A stretch of 64,000 nucleotides of DNA from Sanderia malayensis (GCA_013076295.1 RQOL01000374.1:1178001-1242000); one strand, 5' to 3'. Positions 34,558-46,016 are shown, counted from the stretch's first letter. Translations and numbers: made by a program. Notes: a model not told the origin generated them from the letters alone.

Positions 34558-36412
34558 AAAGCTTCTCAGCGATTTTTCATTTACCAGTAACAGTTTCTTA
34601 AATCGTTTCAGTTTGGACAAGTGAGTTCCTTATAATGTTGCTTATTATAAAAAACGTGCATCCATGCCTCGTGGGCTGACATTATGCTAAAGAAATTAAT
34701 TAGAAATAGTGTTTAAATACGAAATTGCATGATGGAATGATTGATACATCATAAGCCCTAGAAGTTGGTATGTAATATAAACAAGATATTTTCTTAATGT
34801 GTTGTGAATTAGATGCATTTTTCGAGGATGCCAGTACATTATGTAAGCATTGTTGTAAGCAAGTACCCTATAAAGAGATTATACAGCAAAACCTTTGAAA
34901 AGTTTGGGAAATTTGTGAATTGAAATTATAAATAACATTAGCAATCCAGAGTAGGTGGGCCCAGCGTAGGTGGGCCCACCGAAGTGGGATAAAGATATCA
35001 CATAAATAGAGGCTGAAAACTAACCCACCACGTGAGCTGATGCTGGAAAATGGCCTAAGGCATATAAACAGACCCTTTGCCTCAGACCTATGTTCCAACA
35101 AAAAGGTTAAATTCTTAAAATTAAAATTCAAAAATAGCAACTGAATATAATTTACCAAAAATTGCATTGAATACATCAAAGAAATAGCCCCAATTACAAA
35201 TTACTCCCTTGATCCCAAGGCCACATTATCTTGCAACACATAAAGAGATAGTGGCCCAACAACAAACTTGATTTTAGCAAAAAAATACTGCAGCTAAATG
35301 TATTCATTGAGGCATTCATTTAATTAGTGGCAGGGCTTTTTTCGGAGGTAGGTTAAAAGTTGAAATCTTAGACATAAGGGTGTGGCGCTAAGGCGTGGTC
35401 AGCATAAGGATGTGGTTTCATTCTTAATTTGCAATCCCCCAAATATTTTTGCCAAATCTCAAACTGTTGCAAGCTCATCAACTCTAATTTGACAAGTTAC
35501 CATAACACTTTTAACATCAAAACGATTCTTTCCCTTCTGAAAAAATTCTTTGCCATAATCATATTCTATTGATTGATTGACTGATTGATTCATCGGCAAA
35601 TACACTCCGTAAGGTATTACATTAGGTATTATACTATCTTCGTAAGGTATATGTATATGTGCTAAGCACAAACGGTCCACTGAGTAGCTAGACTAATTGA
35701 AGCAGTGCGACCCTCGTCCTTCCTCTCGATATGACCACACCTCATGATTCCTTTTGCCATTTTGCCTAGAATTAGAGAGAGCTGGCAAATTCTCTCGTCA
35801 TACTTTATATGATAGATCTGCAGGTGGGCTTGAACCCACAACCCTTTGAACAAGGGTTGAGCAATCTAACCACTCGGCTATCCCAGTCAATACTGAAGTA
35901 TTGATATTGAAGACAGACAAAAGCCTGGGGATCATTTTATCAGCTCACCTGGACAGAGGAAAGACACTTCTTAATGTTTTTTCACTTTCTCTGACCAGGT
36001 CTATAATCGTGCCATTTCTGTCTACCAGAACCTAAAATAAAATTATAAGTTCACATCATTATGAGGTCATATCAATCTTCGCGAAGAACACAAAAATGAT
36101 GAGGTCTATAATCGTGCCAATGTATACATGAAAGAAGCAGCCCAAGTTACAAACTACAACAAGCTTTTTTCAACCAATCATCACTGTGCCGGCAATCCCA
36201 AGTCAAATGGAATCACTGAATAAAGAAAAGATCTAGTTATAGACCGGCAATTTTGAAAAGATACATGCACTCCTGCAGTAGTGCATTTTTTAAATTTTGC
36301 ACAATAAGAACTCATTGCATTTGGATGAAAATGCAATTCTAGTGACTGATATTCGTATATTAAATACTGAAAGCCTCAACAACGAAACAAGAGAATTGAA
36401 CAATAAGAATAA
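34558..36412. repeat. Dispersed repeat R, copy 1
   Basis: Starts AAAAGCTTCTCAGCGATTTTTC and ends ACAAGAGAATTGAACAATAAGAA. It aligns along most of its length with 57308-59707. Differences include a deletion of about 570 bp here (near 36050) and an extra GTAGGTGGGCCCAGC duplication at 34955-34980. Both copies contain the antisense tRNA-derived SINE. The class is unknown; it could be part of a LINE 5' region, since a LINE ORF1 follows here. Confidence 0.8.
35690..35890 (-). repeat. tRNA-derived SINE, copy 2
   Basis: The minus strand at 35886-35822 reads GGGATAGCCGAGTGGTTAGA, an anticodon-arm-like hairpin (AACCC-loop-GGGTT), and GTGGGTTCAAGCCCAC (T-arm). There is a D-stem and T-stem but no 3' acceptor strand, as in Ser/Leu-tRNA-derived SINEs. 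Confidence 0.7.
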
Positions 36413-36641
36413 CTTCTACAAGTCGGTTGTCACATCTCGTTCTGACATGCGGACGTTTTTTTCAGCTCGCAATCTGACGATCGAACACAATGAAATAGAG
36501 AATAATGTAATTCCTTTCAATTTAGTGTTTTATTTCTTTATTACTTTTTTACTTTTATCAACTTTTTGCATCATTATTTGGATTTATAAATGGCATAACA
36601 TCGTGAATATACTCAACATTGTTTATCATCATGGCTTCTGA
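36297..36641 (+). other. Short ORF with one predicted membrane helix (uncertain)
   Basis: 114 codons. The first 37 (SLHLDENAILVTDIR, ESLNNETRELNN) lie in repeat R and are conserved in copy 2 at 59597. The last third is strongly hydrophobic (FNLVFYFFITFLLLSTFCII). It could be the tail of an unknown element protein or chance in an AT-rich leader. It overlaps the start of the LINE ORF1. Confidence 0.25.
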
Positions 36642-37533
36642 AAAACGTGGCAGAAAAAAGGACTCCAAACCACAAGATACAAAGGATCCAGTGATCAAAG
36701 ACTTAATGATCATTTTTAAAAAGCAAGACTGGAACTTCAACACAAGAATGGACGAATTGACACATAAGCTAGAAACAATAAAGAAAATGACACTGGATCG
36801 CCTGAAATAAATTGAAACTTGAATGTCAAGTTTCGAAAAATCCGCAGAATTTTTAAGCAAAAAATATGACGATCAGCGTACAAGATCTGAAAGCCTTCTT
36901 AAATCACGTGCAAGGCTTGAGAAACAAAATGAAGATCTATCTTTATTGATTCAAGTGCTCACAAAGAAACTTAATAACCAGACCACGGAGTTAAACGACC
37001 TAGAGCACTATGGCTGATGCAAATGCATTGAAATCAGTTGTGTTGTACCCTTCGAGGGAGAAAACCCTGAGGTAATTGCCTTAAAAGTCTTCAAAAGTGT
37101 TGGTGTGGCAATGGACGAGAAAAACATTGTGGCTTGCCACCTTCTGAGAAAGGCAAAAGGGGATCCAGTGATCATTGCGAAGTTTCGCAACCGTAAGAAC
37201 ATGGAAAATGTAATGCGCCAGCGTGGAAATTTGAAGCTGGTGACTGCTGGCAGTCTTGGCAGTCTTGGCTTCCCTGTTGATCAAGATAAGAAAAACAACA
37301 AAATCTTCATTAACGAGTCACTAACAGAACAAAACAAGAATCTTTTCCACTTAGTGCGTCTTCAGTGCATTGAAAAAAATTGGAGCTCTTTCTGGACAAT
37401 ACATGGAATAATATTCGCCAGAAAAGATGACCTCAAAATCACTCAAGTATGCTTGCATTTTATTTTTTTACATTTTATCATTACTTTTATATGCTATAGG
37501 ATTTTACTGTCTTTTACCCCAACCTTGAACTGA
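36631..37533 (+). pseudogene. LINE ORF1 (coiled-coil nucleic-acid-binding protein)
   Basis: Begins MASEKRGRKKDSKPQ at 36631, with a charged coiled-coil stretch (DELTHKLETIKK; SLLKSRARLEKQNEDL). Then comes an RRM-like C-terminal half: FEGENPEVIALKVFKSVG, IIAKFRNRKNMENVM, KIFINESLTEQNKNLF, IIFARKDD. Stops occur at 36808-36810 and 37015-37017. This arrangement is typical of ORF1 proteins of CR1/L2-like LINEs, which chaperone the RNA. The final residues run into an open frame without homology. Confidence 0.75.
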
Positions 37534-37548
37534 AAACCAGAAACCCCC

Positions 37549-38350
37549 ATGACAGGCTCAAATAGTAATACTGAAAATACAAACTGTCCTAAATGTGCTA
37601 AGATAGTACTTGATATTCAAAAATCAATTTGCCGTTACTTCTGTGACTATTTGTTTCATTTTCAATGTTCTCGTCTGAATGATGCATCATTTAGGTCTTT
37701 TGGAGTTCAAGTCAAATTTGGTTATGTTGCAATTGCCTTAAGGATATTTTTCCATTTCATTCGCTCACTATTTTTCCATAATAAATTCAAAAACACAATT
37801 ACTACTCAGACCAGACAGAGCATAAAGTTACATAGACAAGTAACTTTTTGCCTGACATGCAATGTTTCCAATAGGATGGTCCATGACACAAATAATTAAA
37901 TACCCTGTTGTGATTGCAATTGCCTGATTCATCTAAAATGCTCACGAATTCAATATTGACCATTTTCCAATATTTCAAAGATTCTAAAAGTATGGTTTTG
38001 CTCAACTTGTTTGCAAAAAAAGACACTATGAGCTTTTGTTTAAAATGTTAACACATGATGAATTTGTTGAGCTAAATTCCAAAAATGACTCATCTTGCAA
38101 AAACGTTCGTTCTAAAGTTCTTGATTATAACCTTCTAAAGAAACTAGGGTTTTCTAAAATGGAATTGAAAGAGCACGACCCCCTGTTTAATAACGATATA
38201 GATAATCATGTTAAATTTCATTCCAATTTTGATTATTATTCAACACATAAATTCAATAAATTAACCTCTAATCTCAATATTCCAGTTTGTAGCTCACTAA
38301 ATACCAATATTCAATCTCTGCTTGCGAATAGGGAAAACCTGTTGCAAACA
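37549..38350 (+). pseudogene. LINE ORF2 N-terminus: PHD-like finger and start of endonuclease
   Basis: Reads NCPKCAKIV, CRYFCDYLFHFQCSRL (PHD-type Cys/His spacing), then in a shifted frame KMLTHDEFVELN and HKFNKLTSNLNIPVCSSLNTNIQSL. The last phrase is the usual entry into the APE-type endonuclease of such LINEs. The element is cut at about 38350, so no RT is present. Keeping the 5' half and losing the 3' half is the opposite of normal LINE truncation. Confidence 0.65.
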
Positions 38351-38555
38351 ACATCATTTGCATGTGAAAGTGGGTTTCAATCATCTTGTGGGAACCTTTG
38401 GAATTTAGCCAAACGCCACGAAGGAACAAAAAGTGCATATAGTCAACCATACTGCTTACCAGCTCCTGGGAAATGTAGACGTGGCTTGTGCCTTGGATTA
38501 AGCAAAGCGCAGACAAGTAGAGCAGCATAACAAGAATGCAAACAAGTATTCAAGA

Positions 38556-39266
38556 ATGGTAACACACAATATAGATGAAGTAGTATTTCTTTCTGCTCGG
38601 GGCATTGCCTCCCGAGGACACGATGAATCAAAGCTTTCATCTAACCGTGGGAACTTTATTGAGCTGCTTGATTTGATTGGACACTACAGCAGTGAGTTGC
38701 AAGGATTTTTGGAAGAGAAAATCACATACACTTCACACAAGCCCCAAAACGATTTTATCAAATGTGTCTATGAAGAAGTAAAATGCGAAATTCAAAAAAG
38801 AATAGATAATTCCAAATTTGTAGCTGTGATGATGGATGACACCAGTGATGTGAGTGGAGTTGAACAGTTGGCAGTTTCTGTGCGCTTGATCAATAATGGG
38901 GAAGTAGAAGAGCACCTTTTAGGCATCATTGATTGCTCAAAAACACAACAGCATCTGCATTGACAGACATTTTACATACAAAATTGCAAGATTTTAAGAT
39001 TACACCAGAAAATGGTAGAGAGAAGCTCATTGGGCAGTCTTACGGTGGTGCGGCCACAATGTCTGGTGAATTAAAGGTGTTCAAAAGAGAGTTCAAGACA
39101 AGTTTCCTGATGCCTATTACAATCATTGTGTTGCTCATAGACTATCACTCTGTGCTTTGCAAACAGCAAATCAGATCTCTCAAGTAGCTAGGTTCTTTGA
39201 TACAGTAGATAAACTTATAAGATTTTTTTGAAAAAGTCCAAAACGCACATCTCAGCTTGGTCATAG
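38556..39266 (+). pseudogene. hAT transposase 1, 5' part (DUF4371/ZMYM-like)
   Basis: Reads ARGIASRGHDESKLSSNRGNF, KFVAVMMDDTSDVSG (first catalytic Asp region) and VSVRLINNGEVEEHLLG. After a frameshift near 38940 comes LTDILHTKLQDF and QSYGGAATMSG (second Asp position; Gly replaces the usual Asp in DGAA). After another shift near 39110 comes KFPDAYYNHCVAHRLSL. The TGA in FF*KSPKRTS near 39228 is a further break. The frame meets the 4.3-kb insertion at 39267 and resumes at 43567. The upstream zinc finger is not readable (38350-38555). Confidence 0.85.
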
Positions 39267-39456
39267 TATGCCAGCCCATATGTAGCAATATTCAATAATT
39301 TATTTTGTTTTATATTTAATACTTCTTCATTCAATATTTAATGCTGATGCATTTAATATTTAATACTTCCATTTAATAATTCAATCTTTTCATTTAATAA
39401 TCAATATTTCTATTTAATACGTCCATTCAACATTTAATACTTCCATTTAATATTAC
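39267..39456 (+). repeat. Left terminal inverted repeat with TTTAATA subrepeats
   Basis: TATGCCAGCCCATATGTAGC, then dense repeats of ATTTAATA and ACTTCCATTTAATA. Matches the complement of 43346-43566 apart from indels of a few repeat units. Confidence 0.9.
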
Positions 39457-39612
39457 TTCCATTCCAAGCAACAACAGCAACACTCCAATCTAATATGTGA
39501 AAAATCCCCAACCTAGAACCCAGGGCCCTTCTAACTTTTCTGACATGCATGGCCATTGTGCATGGCCCTGGATTCCAGTCCAGGTTGAAAACTCCCCTCA
39601 AACAGTTCAAAG

Positions 39613-41464
39613 ATGGACGAAGAAACACGGCGTGCAAAAATTGAAGAAGCTGTCGGCCTTTTTAAGCAAGCTCAAGATGTTCTGCTTTCGCAATTGCCTG
39701 CATCAACGGCATTAAACAACAACAGAACAATGACCAGCACAAATTCTATGTCTACCACCATTGCATTAAACAACAACAGAACAATGACCAGCACAAATTC
39801 TATCTCTGACACTGTTGCACGTGCCAGGTTGATGATGCAAAGCAGTTCATCTGCTGGTCTCTACAGACGCCTCAATCGAAACGAGCGACTAAGAAGTGTA
39901 AGTGGATCAACAAGTGGAAGTCGCTCAAATAAGGAAAAGAAAGAGAGCAAGCCATTTGAATTTGCCCTCCTTACTAATTCCAATATTGATAGCGGAAGAG
40001 ATACCCTTCGAAGAGATATGATCCTCGAAAGGGGTGTGGTCACTCTCACTGACGGTGACAATGAGCACGCGATAAGGGACAAACTGCGTTCTACACTTCT
40101 GGGAAAGTATTCACATATTGGTACAGATGATTTCAATTTCATCAAAGTCTCACAGAAGAATATTTCACCAATTCATTTAGGAACTGGCACAGAATACAAT
40201 TACCATGTAGTAAAAAAAATTGCAGGTCAAGGTCAGTTGTACATACAAGTGAAGGAAACTGCACAATTTGTGTTTGATGGCTTTCCGGAAAGTGATTTTG
40301 ATGATGATTTACTCAATGCAAATCCTTTCTTTTTCAGAAAAGAGGAACAAAAAACAACACCAGAAAAAATGGATCTCAGTGGAAACCAGACGAAAATGTA
40401 GCAAAGTTCTGGATGTACCATCAAAGAAAACGAAAACTGATGATGTTAACACTGCATCATTTATCAAGATTGCTGAAGATATGCCGGAAACAATATCTGA
40501 TTCAAAAGAAATTCTGCGCTATTTGCAGAAGACAGTGGTAACAGGGCGTGAATTGGAAGTCACAAAATCAGGAATTGAGCTTGTAGATGACACTAATTAC
40601 ATAATTGTTGACAGACAGAATATCTTATCCACAACAATGGATGAGCTGAGATCAGTCAATGATCCCAGGAAAACGTTTCAAGTCGATTTTTATGGTGAAC
40701 AAGCCGTAGACAGTGGAGGCCCAAGAAAGGAGTGGATCAGATTGTGCAACAGGGAGATATCAACAAAGTATCTTGAACATGGTCTCAAGGAACATCTTTC
40801 AGAAGATTACTTTTTCATTGGGCAGCTTGCTGCAATTGCTCTTCTCCGGAATGGACAGATCCCAAAATATTTTTCTCCAGATCATTTGCATGAAATTTTG
40901 GTAAGTGACACAAACACTGATTCTCAATGTTTGAGAGAGCTTCGGAAGGGTGTAGACACTCTTGGTATGAGAATTTTTTTCAAGAAATTTCCACTTCTGA
41001 TGGAGTTATTTACATCTGCTCCAAAGTTGCTGACTGTGAAGTCAATGATTCACCTTCTTGCTCCTAATTTCTCTGAGGAAGGCTCAAATAGCTATTGTTT
41101 TGAAAAAGCAATCTATGCTAAATTTGTCAAGTACATAAGAGAAACAGCTGCTGGGAGAAGGTGTGTGAAATTAGAAGATGTGCTAATTTTTGTAACAGGA
41201 GCAAGCGAGGAGCCAGTTTTAGGTTTCCAAATGCATCCAAGCATAACATTTGTCCCAAGTGAGCTTACCCCAAGCTGCCAGCCAGGTTCAAATGAACCAA
41301 TTGCCAAATCAAGAATCATGGCAGATTTCACACCAAAGGCCATGACCTGTGACAACTCTTTGCATTTGCCAAGAGCTACAGTCAGTGTGGAAATACCAGG
41401 CGACAATTTCTTGTTTAATTGTTATGATCTTGCATTTGCAAATAGCTACTTTCGAAAAATGTAA
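39613..41464 (+). CDS. HECT-domain ubiquitin-ligase-like protein carried by the transposon
   Basis: The ATG at 39613 (MDEETRRAKIEEAV) opens a Ser/Thr/Asn-rich N-terminus with a 60-bp direct duplication (NNNRTMTSTNS twice). Then comes a region ending PFFFRKEEQK. Near 40380 the frame shifts by one base and the rest (about 355 codons) is the HECT domain: FQVDFYGEQAVDSGGPRKEW (N-lobe start), DYFFIGQLAAIALLRNGQIP, LAPNFSEEGSN, FVTGASEEPVLGF and MTCDNSLHLPRA. The catalytic Cys codon is at 41348-41350 in the usual TCxNxLxLP context, so the active site looks intact. HECT enzymes pass ubiquitin from E2 via this Cys to a substrate. It most resembles G2E3-like HECTs by motif. The role in transposition is unknown. 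The frameshift may be a mutation or a sequence error. Confidence 0.85.
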
Positions 41465-41815
41465 GTCTACATGAACATTCTGATGGTGTTAATTCAGATA
41501 GATCTAATATGGACATTCACATCCCCAATATTGAACCATGAATATTGTGTTATGTTTAATCAGATAATATGTTATGTTTTGTTGTATTATGTATTCAATT
41601 TCACTTTTTTCATAAATTGCTACGTAAGTTTTTTTCTCATATGACTGTGCAGTTACATAACAAATGCAGCTGGTATTTAGATTTTTGGCAAACTGCAGAA
41701 GAGAATTACAAATGTTTACCGATCACATTTTTCCACACAGTTTCTTAGACAGAACCAAGTTTCATTGGACATAATTTAGAATATTAATCACATTAAAAAT
41801 TTGCAAACATATCAA

Positions 41816-43175
41816 TTAGTTTTGTTGAAGAAATTCTAGCAATTCCATGTATATGTCCACACCAAAACTGTTGGAAACTCTGTTTGGATTACAAATATTG
41901 TCAATCATTGGCAAAATGTCCTGCAATGGGTTCACAAGATCAATTGATGCAGGCAAAACAATGACATTGTTGGCTTGGTCTTGAAATGGGTCATCCAAAT
42001 ATCCATCATTGATTAGATCTGAGTTATCTTCCACTTCTCCCCTGGCCAAAGGGTTTCTGGGGTCTGTCATTCCTTCTAACCACAGTTGATTAGGAGACCA
42101 TCCATGCTCGGTTGACAGTGGATGATGATTATGACACAATTTCCACTCTTCAAGAGCTAAGTTCAACCTTCCCAAGAATACTCTTTCAAGTGCAAACATA
42201 TGCATATTGTTTTCAACATCTAATAGACCTGACTGCTCCATTCCATAAAATACTTAATAGAAAATGTGACAAACACATCTATAGACATCTCGCCAGAGTC
42301 TCTCAATCCGTTGGTTTCGAGTGGATGAGCCACAAATAAAACTTGATCGGCCAGTTCCCCTTTTAACTACCATTGCATCACACAATGCTACATTCTCTAC
42401 ACCATAATCAACCCTTATGCGTGATGGCCGCAAGCCTCCATCTTCTTCAATTGCTTCTTCAAAATTGTGAAGAACTGTGCTTGCAAGATTGTTTGTGGCT
42501 GCCTTTAGAAAAATTCTTCTTCTTGTTTTTCCATCAATGCAGCCATGTATAACCATCCCCCATCTTATCAGTGAGTGATGGCCATCAATGTGCCAAACTG
42601 AGTTAGGCCATGGTACAAAGTATGTCCTTCGGGAAACAAGTGCACCCCATCGTAAAGCTGTGTTTCTAGGGTCGACACGGTTTATGCTTTCTCTAATTCT
42701 CCGGCGTTGTATGTGGTATCCCAGCGCCCTGAAATGCCCCCTAAGATATGACTCCCCTGTTGTAGCACCATGAGTTATGTTATAATCTTTAACAATGGTG
42801 TCAATTTCATCATTTGTTAGTGGACTAAAATTCTGCAAATCTTGTAGTCCATAATGATTAACTCTACAAGCAATTGTCCAAGGTGACACTTTCAACATTC
42901 CAGAAATCTTATTCCAGGATAGGCCATATTTCCCTCTTAGTTCCTCGAGCAATTCTGGTGGTATAAAATATGAGGGCCTCCCGGTGCGCCGGTTTGCAGA
43001 CGCAATGGCTCCGGTGTATAGCACAATTGAACCTTTTTTCTTTGACTAAAGATGCAAAACTTAGACTCCAATAATCACATAAAATACGAATATCGTCAGC
43101 ATCATCAGCAGCACTTTCATTTTGAGATACGTTGCTTTTGATATTACAGAGTAAAGCACTAGTTTGATCTAACAA
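41816..43175 (-). pseudogene. Integrase-like (RNase H fold, DDE) transposase
   Basis: Upstream frame 43175-~43018 (SALLCNIKSN), then a shift into YTGAIASANRRTGRPSYFIP and an HTH-like LSWNKISGMLKVSPWTIACR. The catalytic core follows: NSVWHIDGHHSLIRWG (Asp), VDYGVENVALCDAM (Asp), STRNQRIERLWRDVY (Glu), all present. An in-frame TAA at 42251-42253 is followed, same frame, by LLDVENNMHMFALERVFLGRL and TDPRNPLARGEVE to 41816. The core resembles the 'rva_4' integrase-type proteins found in many copies in fish and cnidarian genomes. It converges on the HECT gene, with a 350-bp AT-rich gap between them. Confidence 0.85.
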
Positions 43176-43345
43176 GCATTCATGCAGTTCCAGTTGTGAT
43201 ACATTTTCGATATCTTCACCTAGAATTCCTTCTGTCCGTTCTAAAACACTGTAAAGATACTGTTCTATCTCAGTTCCAGATTCAGCAGCTATTTTATGGA
43301 TTTCGAGGAAAGGAATTGCAATGGCAACAGCAACAGCAACAAAGG

Positions 43346-43566
43346 AGATATTGAATGGAAGTATTAAATAGAAATATTGAATATTAAATGAAAAGATTGA
43401 ATTATTAAATGGAAATATTAAATTGAATTATTAAATGGAAATATTAAATGAAAGTATTAAATGGAAGTATTAAATATTAAATGCATCAGCATTAAATATT
43501 GAGTGAAGAAGTATTAAATATAAAGCGTAATAAATTATTAAATATTGCTACATATGGGCTGGCATA
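43346..43566 (-). repeat. Right terminal inverted repeat
   Basis: Complement of the left end, ending GCTACATATGGGCTGGCATA at 43566. It contains extra TTTAATATTTCCA units compared with the left end. Confidence 0.9.
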
Positions 43567-44749
43567 TCATAGTCTGCCACTACCAGGAGATACATGTTGG
43601 TTATCACGCGATACAGCCATTTCTGTTGTAGATTCCTTATATGAAACTCTAGGTACTGTGCTGTATGAATTGGCCAATGATAATAGTGTTAATACAGATA
43701 GAGTTCTTTGTGTGCAAGTTTCTGCTAGAGGTCTTTGTGTGCAAATACAGCATATTGAGTTTACAATACTTGCCCATTGTGCTCCGATCCTAACAGTGAT
43801 GCAAAATCCCACTCTTGATGCCATTCAACTGTTGATGATGTTAGAAGATTTTCAAGCATTTTTGCTTAATTTGGACAGCAATCAACTTTGCGAAGACGCA
43901 ATGATTCTTGACCGAGATTCCTTCAGTTCGTCAGCGAAATGGATGGAGAGGAGTTGAAAGTGCCATCGATTCTTCAGAAAGTTGGAAGCAAAAGCTGATA
44001 GCAATATCCACTGAAGTTACCCAAAAATTCACAGACCAACTGCTCTGGTGCTTCAGCAATTTAAAAAAATTAGAGTGGATGGATTTGATTCACCCTTCAA
44101 AATTTGCAAAAAGGTGTGCCGTATCCCAAGCAAAACAAAAAGACCTGATTAACGAACTCAAAAATCTGTATCCATTTGTTGTATCTGATCCTCTGGCTCT
44201 GGAACATAATTTAAGCCATTTGTATTCAAATTCTGAAATTGGCATTTTATTGGAAAAGACTGTACGGGAATGAGACCAGGTAGTGGTGAAAAAAGAGAAA
44301 GACTACGTAGGTTAAAGAAAGCTAATGAAGAGCATAATCAAAATAAAGAAGGTGAGGGAAATGCCATTGAAGAGGCAGACTATTTTGAAAAGCAAACGGA
44401 GTCGACAGTCGAAGAGGATTTTATAAATGAAGGAAAGCCAACTGTACAAGACCTGCTAAAAATAATAAAAATAGCTGGTCTTCAAGATGCATTACCATGG
44501 GTAATGAAATTACTGGAACTTGCAGCAACAACACCTCTCACCAGTGTACACTGTGAGAGAGTGTTTAGCAGAATGAAGAGAGTTGTTTCTCCAAGCAGAT
44601 CAACAATGTTGCAAAAAAGAAAAGAAATGTTGATTTTTCTCCAAGTAGAACACCAAATCCTCAGATTCCTTTCACTTTTACCTATTTTTAAAGATAATGG
44701 TATAGCTATATTCAAGTCCTACAATCGGCGTCGTTTTGAAAGATTTTGA
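43567..44749 (+). pseudogene. hAT transposase 1, 3' part
   Basis: Resumes with SLPLPGDTCWLSRDTAISVV, then VQIQHIEFTILAHCAPILT. A frameshift near 43920 leads to QRNGWRGVESAID, KKLEWMDLIHPSKF and NLYPFVVSDPLALEHNL. Past a TGA (44271-44273) another frame gives LQDALPWVMKLLELAATTPL, TSVHCERVFSRMKRV and RKEMLIFLQVEH. These are the C-terminal dimerisation (hAT) signature. The element's right terminus TTTCCAGCCGCCCCTG is at 44955-44970, the complement of a typical CAGGGGCGGC hAT end. Confidence 0.88.
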
Positions 44750-44954
44750 AAAAATTATTATTTTGATAATATACTGTAAGGAGAAGTTTATAACTGCTTG
44801 TTTTTTAATCTTTTTAGAAGAAATTTATGTGTGTAAACTGATGTGCTCCTCCACATGATTCGAATATTGAAAATATGGGTGCGGTTGCATTTTAGGCTGA
44901 TCTAAAGGGCGTGGCCTGAAAAGTTTCCTTTCAACTAGTACCACTCCATTTTCC

Positions 44955-44970
44955 TTTCCAGCCGCCCCTG
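44955..44970 (-). repeat. hAT right terminal inverted repeat
   Basis: TTTCCAGCCGCCCCTG ends the element, followed by CCTACAGC as the candidate 8-bp target copy. No matching left end was seen between 36.4 and 38.5 kb. Confidence 0.6.
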
Positions 44971-45173
44971 CCTACAGCTATTGCAGCATTAGGCAAGCCA
45001 GTTTTTGAGCGCCACTTGTTGTACTGGCAGAGCAAATTACATGCACACCGTTGCTGTTTAACTACAACCGATTTGCAGCATCAAAGTCTCCCCTTCTCTC
45101 TCCGAAAGTGTTTAATATATGTATACTAGCAGTTTAGATGTATTTCCTGATGGCTTTTTATTTTTTACTCTAG

Positions 45174-45651
45174 TACCACAATGATCTTGATGATGAAATG
45201 GATGATAATGGTAATGGTGGTACTGATAAACAAATATTAGAAGAAGCCTAACTACTTGCTTGCAAGTTTCAAAAAAGAAAATTCAAAAAAGGCAGAAAGT
45301 GTGAATGGAAGGAGGCAATTGTAGATGACCTTGTGGATGTAATTTTGGAAAATGAAAAATATAGAGAAAAGCTCCTGTTGACAAATGTTAAAAACGTGAA
45401 GAATGGTATGTACTATGAAAAAGTCATTGCAGAGGTTAAATTAAGATGCGATGAAAGAGGTGAAAGTTTTCCATTTGGTGTCAACCAAACAAGAAGTGCA
45501 TTTAAAAGATGTGTCGCTCTTTCCCGTGAGGCTGCATGAAAAGTCAAGACAGCTTCAGGAATCAAGAGATTCCAGGAAGACAAGGAATTCGGCAGTAGGT
45601 TTGGGAAATTATTTCCTGGCATGACATCAATGGCAACAGTCAATAGAGCCT
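45174..45651 (+). pseudogene. Myb/SANT-like DNA-binding protein of a transposon
   Basis: Follows a CTCTAG acceptor-like site. Reads KKGRKCEWKEAIVDDLVDVI, NEKYREKLL, YYEKVIAEVKLRCDERGESF and NQTRSAFKRCVALSREAA, then after an in-frame TGA (45537-45539) KTASGIKRFQEDKEFG and KLFPGMTSMATV. An earlier TAA lies near 45249. The three-helix, Trp-poor Myb/SANT pattern with the SGIKRFQ tail is seen in transposon-borne proteins; the host element is not identified. A homologous tail occurs on the minus strand at 53.5-53.7 kb. Confidence 0.6.
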
Positions 45652-46016
45652 GATATTGATGTTCTTGAGCTTGGTGAAAATTCTGCCGCAGATGTAACGT
45701 ATTCGGGTTCGGCAGAACAGAGACGAAGAGATAAATACAACAACCTTGCTTGTATCTCAAAATCACCAATCTGAATCTCCTTTACAATTACAACATACAT
45801 ATGTGTTAGAGTCACATGCCTCTGACTCATTGTCAGATGCACATGACTCTCAAGTTTTACACAATTTCACAATAACAGTATTAATAATAATTTCAACAAT
45901 AGTAATAATAGATCAATTCGTTACACTACCCCCCTCCTTAGAATAAAAGCAATCAATGTGTTATATTATCCAAACCTTGCCGGCGGTCTTATATTTTGCC
46001 TCAATCGATAAGGGTG
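45652..46016. other. Noncoding, nothing recognised
   Basis: AT-rich, no gene recognised. Confidence 0.3.

Larger units (their letters stand above)
39267..43566. mobile_element. HECT + integrase two-gene DNA transposon (IS3EU-like?)
   Basis: 4300 bp with terminal inverted repeats of about 200 bp (39267-~39456 and ~43346-43566). Both start TATGCCAGCCCATATGTAGC, followed by many TTTAATA-type short repeats. TCATAG at 39261-39266 is duplicated at 43567-43572, a 6-bp target duplication. The element lies inside a hAT transposase gene, and removing it restores the LGHS / LPLPGDTCWLSRD context. Two convergent genes are inside. The family name is an inference from the integrase type. Confidence 0.88.

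Noticed and set aside
35822..35886. Functional tRNA-Ser/Leu gene
   Set aside because: D-arm and T-arm are readable but the 3' acceptor strand does not pair with the 5' strand, and three diverged copies share flanks, as in a SINE.
40268..41464. Host G2E3 gene
   Set aside because: The HECT frame is intronless and lies between transposon termini with a target duplication, so it is cargo rather than a host locus.
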